Source: Sphingomicrobium clamense
GTDB lineage: Bacteria > Pseudomonadota > Alphaproteobacteria > Sphingomonadales > Sphingomonadaceae
Reading direction: 5' to 3'
Assembly: GCF_019264355.1 (NCBI RefSeq)
Contig: NZ_JAHVAH010000001.1
Span: forward strand, 356,001 to 420,000
DNA length: 64,000 nucleotides
The notes below the pieces were generated by a model, which saw only the letters and a list, made by a program, of their open reading frames with translations, searched no databases and was not told the origin of the DNA. A program made the position numbers and the translations under genes. How positions within the stretch are numbered: position 1 is the first letter of the stretch; every line of letters begins with the position of its first letter. Positions 27,100 through 35,021 of the stretch are shown in pieces.

Positions 27100-27531
27100 C
27101 TAGTGTTCGCCCGCTTCGATCGTCCCGTCGCCATCGGTATCGCGCGCCTCGAAATGGTCGAGCTGGCTGGCGCGATATTCGTCTAGGCTGACGCGGCCAT
27201 CACCGTCCGTGTCGAGGCTGGTAAGAAGCTGGCTACCCGTCCACACGCGCAGCGGCGCGCGCGAGGCGGCGGCGATCCACTCCTCGAGCGTGACGTTGCC
27301 GTCGCCGTTGGCGTCGGCGGCGGCAAAGTTGGCCTGCGCGATGTTGCGGCGCTGTTCCTCGATCCGCGCGACGATGCGCTGCTGCGCGGCGTCGAGTTCG
27401 GCCGTGTCGAGCGCGCCATCGCCGTCGGCATCGATGCCGACGAATCTCTTGTCGACGGCGGCGATGAAGGCTTCGCGCGGTACCGCGGTCACGTCCTGCA
27501 CCACCATGGCGACCACCATGGAAATAAGCAT
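27100..27531 (-). CDS. Exported protein with four EF-hand loops
   Basis: A 143-residue protein with a short hydrophobic N-terminus (MLISMVVAMVV) that could serve as a weak signal. Four canonical EF-hand loops follow: DADGDGALDTAE, DANGDGNVTLEE, DTDGDGRVSLDE and DTDGDGTIEAGE, arranged in two pairs as in calmodulin. It likely binds Ca2+ as a buffer or sensor in the periplasm. It follows the histidine kinase gene upstream on the same strand (73 bp before the kinase ATG) but has its own spacing, so co-transcription is uncertain. Confidence 0.8.
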   Translation of the reverse strand: MLISMVVAMVVQDVTAVPREAFIAAVDKRFVGIDADGDGALDTAELDAAQQRIVARIEEQRRNIAQANFAAADANGDGNVTLEEWIAAASRAPLRVWTGSQLLTSLDTDGDGRVSLDEYRASQLDHFEARDTDGDGTIEAGEH

Positions 27532-27603
27532 TGATATCCTCCCCGATCCCCCAATTGGGCTATCGGAGCGGGACTGGCAACCGGTTAACGCCGGGGCGAG
27601 TGG

Positions 27604-28458
27604 CTAGAAGGTGTAGCCGACGCCGGCGGCAACGAACCATTGGCCCGACGACCCGCGGTCGGCGACGATCGGGCTGTCGGCAAAATCGCCGACCAGCTTC
27701 TTGTAGCTGGCGTTGGCGAACACCTGCCATCCGCTAAGCAGATCGCCATCGCCGATCGAGTGGGCGGCGAGCAGGCCGAGCTTCCAATTCTTGAGCCCGC
27801 CATCAATGTCGTAAACGGGCAATTCGGGCACGAGCGCGTTTTCCGTCGGCGTGATCCCGAAATAGGTCATCGCAAAATTGTCGCTGACATAATCGAGCCC
27901 GACCGAGGCGCTGGCATAGGCCTTGCGCGAAAGCGGCGTGGCAAAGGTCACGCTCGGGCTGAAATTCCAGCCGTCCCAGGCGCCGTTGACGTCGGTCAGC
28001 GCGTCGACGCGAAAGCTGAGCTTGTCATAGGGGTTGGTGAGGCCCGAGATGCTCGCGCCACCGAACGCGCCGACCTCGATTGCGGTCTTGCGCTCGGGCA
28101 GCTGGTCGACGATCTCGTCCTTCACGTCACCGGTGCGACTGAGACGCAGGCCAGCAATCGGCCCCGCGTCGAGGCTGACCGCGCCGTCACCCTTGGGGGC
28201 GACATCGGCGTAGAGGTAGAGCCCGCGCGTCACGATGCTGACCCCGCCCAGCTGCGTGCGCAGGATGGCGCCCGGGATGAAGCGATAATCGTCCGACCCT
28301 TCATAGTCCGGCCCATAGGCGGCGCCGACGCCGATCGTCGTCATGTCGCCCGAAATCTCTTCGGGGTCGGGCATGGCGTCGACATCCTGCGCAGTCGCCA
28401 GGCCAGGCGCGGCGACAAGGAATGGGACGGCGATTAGCGCCGTACGGATTGCGGACAT
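27604..28458 (-). CDS. MipA/OmpV-family outer membrane protein
   Basis: A 284-residue protein. The ATG at 28458 opens a signal peptide (MSAIRTALIAVPFLVAAPGLATA). The mature chain has alternating beta strands and the family hallmarks IGVGAAYGPDYEGSDDYRFIPG near its start and a C-terminal Phe after GVGYTF, as in outer-membrane barrels. MipA/OmpV proteins are scaffolds for peptidoglycan enzymes or porin-like. A hairpin with a T run lies just upstream of the ATG, with the probable ribosome-binding site inside it (see separate entry). An in-frame extension to 28752 overlaps that hairpin and fdxA and is rejected. Confidence 0.88.
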   Translation of the reverse strand: MSAIRTALIAVPFLVAAPGLATAQDVDAMPDPEEISGDMTTIGVGAAYGPDYEGSDDYRFIPGAILRTQLGGVSIVTRGLYLYADVAPKGDGAVSLDAGPIAGLRLSRTGDVKDEIVDQLPERKTAIEVGAFGGASISGLTNPYDKLSFRVDALTDVNGAWDGWNFSPSVTFATPLSRKAYASASVGLDYVSDNFAMTYFGITPTENALVPELPVYDIDGGLKNWKLGLLAAHSIGDGDLLSGWQVFANASYKKLVGDFADSPIVADRGSSGQWFVAAGVGYTF

Positions 28459-28462
28459 GAAA

Positions 28463-28495
28463 AACCCCTCGAAAAATCTTCGTCTTCGAGGGGTT
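28463..28495 (-). terminator. Intrinsic terminator of fdxA that also covers the mipA leader
   Basis: On the minus strand, AACCCCTCGAA pairs with TTCGAGGGGTT (perfect 11-bp stem, 11-nt loop), followed by TTTT directly before the mipA ATG at 28458. It should end transcription from fdxA. The only Shine-Dalgarno-like sequence for mipA (GAGGGG) lies in the 3' arm. Confidence 0.7.
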
Positions 28496-28529
28496 CCAGC
28501 GGTTGAAAGCCGTTGCGGTTCCGTCGCGA

Positions 28530-28868
28530 TCAGTCGCCTTCGCCAGGTTCGGGAGAGAAATACTCCTCGAACTTGTTTTCCTTGCCCTTGAACTCGTCGG
28601 CGTCGGCGGGGCTGTCCTTCTTGACCGTGATGTTGGGCCAGCTCTCGCTCATCTTGCTGTTCAACTCGACCCACTTGTCGGTGTCCGCCTCGGTGTCGGG
28701 CAGGATCGCCTCGGCCGGGCATTCGGGTTCGCACACGCCGCAATCGATACATTCGTTGGGGTTGATGACGAGCATGTTCTCGCCCTCGTAGAAACAGTCG
28801 ACCGGGCAGACCTCGACGCAGTCCATATATTTGCAGCGAATGCAGGCGTCGGTGACGACGTAGGTCAT
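28530..28868 (-). CDS. fdxA: FdxA-type 7Fe ferredoxin
   Basis: A 112-residue cytoplasmic electron carrier. The N-terminal part has the two cluster motifs of the Azotobacter FdI type: [18 protein letters not shown] (3Fe-4S and 4Fe-4S ligands with the extra Cys) and [16 protein letters not shown]. The C-terminal ~50 residues are the acidic/lysine-rich tail common to alphaproteobacterial FdxA. It is part of the conserved helicase–S4–fdxA cluster. In many alphaproteobacteria a carD gene follows, but here mipA follows instead. Confidence 0.95.
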   Translation of the reverse strand: MTYVVTDACIRCKYMDCVEVCPVDCFYEGENMLVINPNECIDCGVCEPECPAEAILPDTEADTDKWVELNSKMSESWPNITVKKDSPADADEFKGKENKFEEYFSPEPGEGD

Positions 28869-28928
28869 GGTGTTCGTACCCCTTGGAAAATGCAGTTTGG
28901 CTTCGCTAGCCAGAGGGCGGGCGGGGCG

Positions 28929-29213
28929 TCAACGCCCTTCTTCCTGATGCGAGTGGTTCGCATTTTCAACAAGCTCGCGGATATGCGTCTTCGCTTCCGC
29001 CACCGGACCCCGGCGGTGAGGCAGCGAGCGGATTTGGAAGACCTTCACCGCCCCGTGGAAGGGCAGCGTGACGACCTGGCCGACACGGACCGGCGTCGCG
29101 GGCTTGGTGATGCGGCGGCCGTCGAGGCGCACGGGTGTATCGTCGAGCAGTCGCTGCACGGCTCCGCGTGTCTTCGCGAAACGGATACGGGTAAGAAACA
29201 GGTCGATCCTCAG
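28929..29213 (-). CDS. S4-domain RNA-binding protein (Hsp15-like) with probable CTG start
   Basis: A 94-residue protein. The S4 domain runs RIDLFLTRIRFAKTRGAVQRLL, then VRLDGRRITKPATPVRVGQVVTLPF, as in Hsp15/YrfH-type proteins that bind rRNA or stalled ribosomal subunits. No ATG, GTG or TTG is found at the expected start. A CTG at 29213 overlaps the helicase TGA (CTGA) and has GGGAGGGAAG upstream at correct spacing, so CTG is the likely initiator (read as Met). The start is uncertain because a longer frame continues upstream inside the helicase. It is followed by fdxA. Confidence 0.75.
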   Translation of the reverse strand: MRIDLFLTRIRFAKTRGAVQRLLDDTPVRLDGRRITKPATPVRVGQVVTLPFHGAVKVFQIRSLPHRRGPVAEAKTHIRELVENANHSHQEEGR

Positions 29214-31822
29214 CTCGACTTCCCTCCCCGCTTGCGGCGCCGCTTCTTCTTGCGCGGTTCGGGCGCCTTTTTCTGCGGTTGGAGCGCGCCAAGGGCCTCG
29301 GCAAAGGCGTTTTGCGGGCGCGGTTTGCGACGGCGCTGCTTGGGCTGGTGGACGCGGCGACCGCGCCAGCGCCAGCCGTCGCCGTCGGGGACGAAGCCGA
29401 TTTCGGCCATCAGTCGGCGGGTCGCGTCTTCGCCAAGGCCCAGGCTGGTGGCGAAGGTCGTGTCGAGGGGCGGCGCGTCGCTGCGATCCTTGGACTGGTG
29501 CGCGGTCGTGGCGATGCGGTCGGCCAGGTCGATGCGCAGCCATTGCTGGCCAAGCCGACGATAGGCGAGCCGCGCGCCCTCGACGTCGATCGAGCCCTCT
29601 AGCATCGAAGCGCCCGGCGCGGGAAGGTTGGGCAGCGAGCGTTCGTCCCGCACCGCTTGCAGCACTCCGCGCCAATGCTGGGCGGCGGGCTTGAGCATGG
29701 TCGCGATGAAGACGTCGAGCGCGCCGAGGCGGACGCGAAGCCGGTGCAGCCGCGAGCGCGCCTCCTTGTCGAGATGCGAGATGGGCTCGGCGAGCTTCTT
29801 GCGCGGCAGCACGCCCCCGGCATCGGCGAGCATGGCGGCAAGCGCGCGCACGTTGGCGGGCTGCTGCGGATCGGCGGCCGCCTCGGCCAAATCCTTGAGA
29901 CCGCCGAGATGACGATCGATCTGGCGCTCGAGCCACCCCTCGAGGCGCGTGCGCAGCGCCGAACGAAGCGGCACCGATAGGCGGTCGAGCGAGCGGGTGG
30001 TGCGCAAGGCCGGCTCGGTTAGCGAGCGGCCGGGCGCGAGCTTGGCGAGCAAGTGGCCTTCCCACCCGACGCCAAGCCCCAGCTGTGGGTCCTCGATCAG
30101 CTGGAAGGCAGTGTCCGGCGCGTCGATCAACGATTTGGCGCGGCGCGAAAGCTCTTCGCCCAAACGCCGTTCGGCCGCGGCCAGCAGCAGCCGCTTGTCG
30201 GCGTGGCGGGCGGTCGGGTCCACCTTGAAGGTGAATCCGGTCAAATGGCCGATCGGTTCGGGACCGACCATGACCTCGCCATCCTCGGCGACGGTCACGG
30301 GCAAGGCGTCCGCTCCGTGCGCGCCGATATCCTTCACCAGCATCGCCGTGCGCCGGTCGACGAAACGCTGGGTCAGCGCCGCGTGAAGCGCATCGCTGAG
30401 CCGCGCTTCCACTTCGCGCGTGCGCTGCTGCCAGCGCCGGGGCTCCTTCAGCCAGTCCTTGCGCTGTGCGATATAGGCCCAGGTGCGAATGCCTGCGAGC
30501 CGGTCGGCGAGCGTTTCGATATCGCCCATCACCTGGTCGAGACGGGTGACTTCTGACGCGAACCAGTCCTGGCTGACGTGACCGCCCTCGGCGATATAAC
30601 CATAGACCCGGCGGACGAGCCGCGCGTGATGGTTGGCGCCCACCTTGCGGAAATCGGGCAGGCCGCATGTGGCCCACAGGGTCCGCGCTTTCTTGCCGCC
30701 CGTCGAGGCGATGCTCGGATCTTCGGCAAGGGTCTTGAGCACCGCAAGATCGATCGCGGTGGGGGCGGCGCGCAGCAACCGGTCGCCGCTCTTCACCTCG
30801 AGGCTCGCGATCAGCGCGTTGACGTCGGTGAAGTCCAGCTCGGCATTGCGCCAGTGGAGATGGTCGAGCCACTGGAATCGATGCTCCTCGATCCGCTCGA
30901 TCTCTTCGTCGGTGAAATGCGGGTTGTCGTCGCCGGCAAGCGCGAGCGTGCCGAACGTACCGTCGGTCTGGTGCCGACCCGCGCGCCCTGCGATCTGCGC
31001 CATTTCGGGGATGGTCAGCCGCCGTTCGCGCACCCCGTCGAACTTGTAGAGATCCGCGAAGGCGACATGGCGGACGTCCATGTTGAGTCCCATGCCGATC
31101 GCGTCGGTCGCGACCAGATAGTCGACCTCGCCGCGCTGGAACATCTCGACCTGCGCATTGCGTGTGGAGGGGGAGAGTGCACCCATCACGACCGCCGCCC
31201 CGCCCTTGAAGCGGCGGAGCATTTCGGCGAGCGCGTAGACCTGCTCTGCAGAGAAGGCGACGATCGCGCTGCGCGGCGGCAGGCGCGACAGCTTGGACTG
31301 GCCAGCATAGCGAAGCGTGGAGAAGCGCGGACGTCCGATGATCTCGGCGTCGGGCAGCAGATGCTCGACGATCGGTCGCAGCGTGTCTGAGCCGAGGATC
31401 AACGTTTCCTCGCGGCCCCGGGCGCGGAGCATCCGGTCGGTAAAGACGTGGCCGCGCTCGCGGTCGGTGCCCAGTTGCGCCTCGTCGATCGCGGCAAAAG
31501 CGAAGTCGCGCGGCAGGTCGCCAGGATCGCCCGGACCTGCCTCGGCGTCGGGAATGGGCATGCTCTCGGCCGTGCACAGCACGTAGCGCGCCTGCGGCGG
31601 GACGATGCGCTCCTCACCGGTGACCAGCGCGACCTGTTTCTCGCCCTTGATCGCGACCACCCGGTCGTAAACCTCGCGGGCGAGCAGGCGCAGCGGAAAG
31701 CCGATGACCCCCGACGAATGGGCGCACATCCGTTCGATCGCCAAGTGCGTCTTGCCGGTATTGGTCGGGCCGAGAATTGCCCGAAGCGTCTGGTCGTGCC
31801 GGGCTGGCATGGCTGGAATCAT
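29210..31822 (-). CDS. SUV3-like ATP-dependent RNA helicase
   Basis: An ~870-residue superfamily 2 helicase. Walker A is GPTNTGKT (18–25), motif II is DEAQ (113–116), and motif VI is QIAGRAGR (276–283). The region ~300–560 carries the Suv3 C-terminal elements, and a Lys/Arg-rich low-complexity tail ends the protein. Mitochondrial SUV3 unwinds RNA with PNPase in the degradosome, and the alphaproteobacterial homologues are presumed to act in RNA decay. An in-frame TTG (31846) and ATG (31810) are alternative starts. Its 3' end overlaps the S4 gene. Confidence 0.9.
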   Translation of the reverse strand: MIPAMPARHDQTLRAILGPTNTGKTHLAIERMCAHSSGVIGFPLRLLAREVYDRVVAIKGEKQVALVTGEERIVPPQARYVLCTAESMPIPDAEAGPGDPGDLPRDFAFAAIDEAQLGTDRERGHVFTDRMLRARGREETLILGSDTLRPIVEHLLPDAEIIGRPRFSTLRYAGQSKLSRLPPRSAIVAFSAEQVYALAEMLRRFKGGAAVVMGALSPSTRNAQVEMFQRGEVDYLVATDAIGMGLNMDVRHVAFADLYKFDGVRERRLTIPEMAQIAGRAGRHQTDGTFGTLALAGDDNPHFTDEEIERIEEHRFQWLDHLHWRNAELDFTDVNALIASLEVKSGDRLLRAAPTAIDLAVLKTLAEDPSIASTGGKKARTLWATCGLPDFRKVGANHHARLVRRVYGYIAEGGHVSQDWFASEVTRLDQVMGDIETLADRLAGIRTWAYIAQRKDWLKEPRRWQQRTREVEARLSDALHAALTQRFVDRRTAMLVKDIGAHGADALPVTVAEDGEVMVGPEPIGHLTGFTFKVDPTARHADKRLLLAAAERRLGEELSRRAKSLIDAPDTAFQLIEDPQLGLGVGWEGHLLAKLAPGRSLTEPALRTTRSLDRLSVPLRSALRTRLEGWLERQIDRHLGGLKDLAEAAADPQQPANVRALAAMLADAGGVLPRKKLAEPISHLDKEARSRLHRLRVRLGALDVFIATMLKPAAQHWRGVLQAVRDERSLPNLPAPGASMLEGSIDVEGARLAYRRLGQQWLRIDLADRIATTAHQSKDRSDAPPLDTTFATSLGLGEDATRRLMAEIGFVPDGDGWRWRGRRVHQPKQRRRKPRPQNAFAEALGALQPQKKAPEPRKKKRRRKRGGKSS

Positions 31823-31925
31823 GACGGGCGGGCGGCTGCGATGCAAGGACGATGCGGCGGGCCGTGAGGTGAAGAATTATTAACCATGACGGGTGTAGCT
31901 TTGCAGCCACGATGGAGCGCCACCC

Positions 31926-33215
31926 ATGGACATGATCACCGGCGGATTTGACGCAAAGGCGTTGCGTGCGAAGAGCGCGCCGGTCTCGTTCGCGCCCGAA
32001 CGCCGCGTGCCGCGCTGGGCCGACTGGCGCTGGCTGACAGGCGGCGCGACCGCGCTCATGCTCGCCGCCTTCGCGCTCGCGCCCATGCCCAAATCGGAGG
32101 CTGCGGCACCCGTCACGGCGGTCGCCAGCGCACAACCTGATTTCGCCGACCTTGCCCATGTCGTGTTCGACGTCCGGGTCGAGGAGGGGCGCAGCTTCGC
32201 GGCCACGCTCGAGCGCGCCGGCCTACGGCGTCGCGAGGCGCAGGAGGCGGGACGCATGGTCGCCCACGCGCTCGACATGGAGCCCGAGGTCGGCACCAAG
32301 GCTGATGTGCGGCTGGGCGGCGTGAGCGCATCGGGCACTCGCCCGCTAATGGAATTGTCGCTGGTCTCGCGCGGCTGGCGCATCGCGGTGACCGCGAAGG
32401 AGCGCGGCGACGGCTTCCTCGTCTCGCGCCAGATGTTGCCGCCGCCGGTCGAGGGTACGCGCCGCATCGCGGGGATGGCGGGCGAGGGCCTTTATTGGGC
32501 GCTGCGCGAAGCCGGCATCGGCCCGAGCGCGGCGCGCGACTTCCTCATGGCGCTTGACACACGGATCGATGTCGGCACGCTCGACTCGCGCGACCGCTTC
32601 GACGTCGTGCTCGAGCCTGCGGGGGACCGCGCCATGCTGGTCTATGCCGGACTGACGCGCGGCGACGGCACCGAATTCCAACTGGTTCGCATGGGTTTGG
32701 GCAAGCGCAGCCGCTGGATCGACAGCGAGGGGCGCGACGGTCGCGAGGCAGTGCTGGGCTGGCCGAGCAATGCGTCGATCAGTTCCAATTACGGCCTGCG
32801 CTTTCACCCGATCCTGCGCATCAACCGCATGCATTCGGGGATCGATTTCGCAGCACCGGCAGGGACCGCGATCTATGCCGCCGCCGACGGGATCGTGAAC
32901 AGTGCAGGCTGGGCCGGCGGGCACGGACGCCGCGTGATGCTCGCCCACGAAGGCGGGCTTCGGACCAGCTATTCGCACATGAGCCGCATCGCGGTGGCCA
33001 ACGGCACGCCGGTCAAGCGCGGCGACGTCATCGGCTATGTCGGCTCGTCGGGCCTGTCGACCGGCGCACACCTCCATTACGAGGTGCATCTGGGCGGCCG
33101 CGCGGTCGATCCGCGCAGCGTGGGCGGTGTGCGTTCGCGCCCGCTCCAGGGTGAGCAACTCGAAAAGGTCCGCGCCCGCCTCGCCAGCTACCTTCAGCTG
33201 CCCACGAGCGCCTGA
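31926..33215 (+). CDS. M23-family peptidoglycan metallopeptidase
   Basis: A 429-residue protein with one N-terminal transmembrane anchor (residues ~38–58, LTGGATALMLAAFALAP). A periplasmic region leads to the lysostaphin-like peptidase domain with zinc ligands His303 and Asp307 (HSGIDFAAP) and the HLHYEV motif with His382/His384. All catalytic residues are present, so it is probably an active DD-endopeptidase of peptidoglycan, in contrast to EnvC/NlpD-type inactive activators. It is divergent from the helicase gene. ATG at 31926 is used; a second Met at residue 3 is possible. Confidence 0.88.
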   Translation: MDMITGGFDAKALRAKSAPVSFAPERRVPRWADWRWLTGGATALMLAAFALAPMPKSEAAAPVTAVASAQPDFADLAHVVFDVRVEEGRSFAATLERAGLRRREAQEAGRMVAHALDMEPEVGTKADVRLGGVSASGTRPLMELSLVSRGWRIAVTAKERGDGFLVSRQMLPPPVEGTRRIAGMAGEGLYWALREAGIGPSAARDFLMALDTRIDVGTLDSRDRFDVVLEPAGDRAMLVYAGLTRGDGTEFQLVRMGLGKRSRWIDSEGRDGREAVLGWPSNASISSNYGLRFHPILRINRMHSGIDFAAPAGTAIYAAADGIVNSAGWAGGHGRRVMLAHEGGLRTSYSHMSRIAVANGTPVKRGDVIGYVGSSGLSTGAHLHYEVHLGGRAVDPRSVGGVRSRPLQGEQLEKVRARLASYLQLPTSA

Positions 33216-33278
33216 GAAAAGCGCATCGGCGCCATTCTGCGCCTTCAAACTGCCACCCGCCCACGCTAGGCCGGGTGC

Positions 33279-34193
33279 GTGGACATTTATCTTCCCATTG
33301 CCAACATGTCGGTCGATGCCCTGCTCATCGTGCTGCTCGGCTTCGGGGTCGGTATCCTGTCCGGACTGTTCGGGGTCGGCGGAGGCTTCCTGACCACCCC
33401 TTTCCTGATCTTCTACGGCATCCCGCCGACGGTCGCGGTGGCCAGCGCCACTACCCAGATCACCGGCGCCAGCGTCTCCGGCGTCGCAGCGCACATGAAA
33501 CGCGCGGGCGTCGACTTCAAGATGGGGGCGATCATGATCGTCGGCGGCCTCATCGGCTCGACGCTCGGCGCGGGCCTGTTCCGCCTGTTGCAGGCCGCAG
33601 GGCAGGTCGATCTCGTCATCTCCATTCTCTACGTCGTCATGCTCGGGGCGATCGGCGCGCTGATGCTGCGTGATGCGCTCGTCGCGCTCGCCATCATCCC
33701 CGCGCCCGAACGCGCCGCGCCGCGCAAGCGCCATCACCAGTGGGTCGCCGCGCTGCCGATGCGCTGGCGCTTCTATTCCTCCGGCCTTTATCTCTCGCCA
33801 CTTGCACCATTGGCGCTAGGGCTCGTCGCGGGCATCCTCACCGTCCTCCTCGGCGTTGGCGGCGGCTTCATCCTGATCCCGGCGATGATCTACATCCTCG
33901 GCATGGCCGCGCGCGTGGTCGTCGGCACCAGCCTGCTCGTCATCCTCGTCGTCTCGGCGGTCACCACGCTGGTCCACGCCATGACCACGCAGGCGGTCGA
34001 TATCGTCCTTGCGCTGCTGCTGCTGGTCGGCGGGGTGATCGGAGCGCAATATGGCGCAGAGCTCACGCACCGGCTCAAGCCCGACTGGCTGCGGCTCGCG
34101 CTAGCGATCGTCATCCTCGTCGTCGCGCTGCGCATGTTCCTCGGCCTCGCCTGGCAGCCGCCCGAGATCTTCACCATCCGGGAGCTGGTGTGA
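33279..34193 (+). CDS. TauE/SafE-family membrane permease
   Basis: A 304-residue protein with a GTG start at 33279 (alternative ATG ten codons later). It has about eight transmembrane helices in two repeats, each with the family signature: GILSGLFGVGGGFLTTPFL in the first and LVAGILTVLLGVGGGFILIPAM in the second. This family exports sulfite, sulfoacetate or related sulfur anions. The TIGR02186 gene overlaps by TGATG, and this pairing is conserved in alphaproteobacteria, so the two products probably act together. Confidence 0.88.
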   Translation: MDIYLPIANMSVDALLIVLLGFGVGILSGLFGVGGGFLTTPFLIFYGIPPTVAVASATTQITGASVSGVAAHMKRAGVDFKMGAIMIVGGLIGSTLGAGLFRLLQAAGQVDLVISILYVVMLGAIGALMLRDALVALAIIPAPERAAPRKRHHQWVAALPMRWRFYSSGLYLSPLAPLALGLVAGILTVLLGVGGGFILIPAMIYILGMAARVVVGTSLLVILVVSAVTTLVHAMTTQAVDIVLALLLLVGGVIGAQYGAELTHRLKPDWLRLALAIVILVVALRMFLGLAWQPPEIFTIRELV

Positions 34194-34954
34194 TGCGGCG
34201 GCTTCTTGCACTCGCGCTTTGCTTCTTCGCCCTGACCGGGGCGACGGATGCGCCGCGCCTCGTCCCCGACATCTCCAATCGCTCGATCGAGATCCGCTAC
34301 AGCTTTACCGGCGCCGAACTGCTCCTGTTCGGGGCGGTCGTCTATCCCGGCGGCACCGTTCCCGACGAGCCTGCCGACGTGGTCGTCGTGCTCAAGGGGC
34401 CGACCGTCCCGATCCTGATGCGCGAGAAGCAGAAGATCGCAGGGCTGTGGATGAATGCCGAGAGCCATCGCTTCGCCTCGGCCCCCGGCTTCTATGCCGT
34501 CGCGAGCGGCGCGCCGATCGACACGCTCGTCGACGAGCGCACGGCGGCAATCTACGAACTCGGCCTCGAAAACCTCCAATTGTCGTCGGGGGGCGGGGCC
34601 TCGCCCGAGGAATCGCAGCGCTTCGTGTCCGGCCTCATCGACCTGCGCCAGCGCCAGGGTCTTTATGCCGAGCAGCCCGACGGGATCGAGGTGACCGACG
34701 ACATCCTCTATCGCGCGACCATTCCGATCCCCAGCCGCGTGCCCGTGGGCACCTATACCGCCGAAACCTTCCTCGTGCGCGACGGACAGGTGCTGGCCGT
34801 CGCCAGTCGCGAGATCGAGATCGACAAGACCGGTTTCGAGCGCTTCGTGGCGGTCGCGGCGGAGCGGCGCCCCTTCCTCTACGGCCTCGCCAGCGTGTGG
34901 GTCTCGCTGTTGCTGGGGAGTCTCGCCGCATGGGCATTCCGCAAGCGCGCCTAA
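34193..34954 (+). CDS. TIGR02186-family exported membrane-anchored protein
   Basis: A 253-residue protein beginning in the TGATG overlap with the permease gene. The signal peptide is MRRLLALALCFFALTGA. A beta-rich periplasmic domain (ISNRSIEIRYSFTGAELLLFGAVV; YRATIPIPSRVPVGTYTAETFLVR) is followed by one C-terminal transmembrane helix (GLASVWVSLLLGSLAAWAF) and a basic end. The family is defined by its association with TauE/SafE permeases, and its role is presumably as an accessory to anion export. Confidence 0.85.
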   Translation: MRRLLALALCFFALTGATDAPRLVPDISNRSIEIRYSFTGAELLLFGAVVYPGGTVPDEPADVVVVLKGPTVPILMREKQKIAGLWMNAESHRFASAPGFYAVASGAPIDTLVDERTAAIYELGLENLQLSSGGGASPEESQRFVSGLIDLRQRQGLYAEQPDGIEVTDDILYRATIPIPSRVPVGTYTAETFLVRDGQVLAVASREIEIDKTGFERFVAVAAERRPFLYGLASVWVSLLLGSLAAWAFRKRA

Positions 34955-35021
34955 GGAAAAATTTACTGAAGCGCGCTAATAGGCTAATCTAAATTAAACC
35001 AACTCTTTGAACGGGGATTGC

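Noticed and set aside
28929..31577. Very long minus-strand frame overlapping the helicase in another phase
   Set aside because: Only its last ~95 codons (S4 domain) are coding. The rest is Arg/Pro/Ala-rich shadow sequence of the helicase gene.
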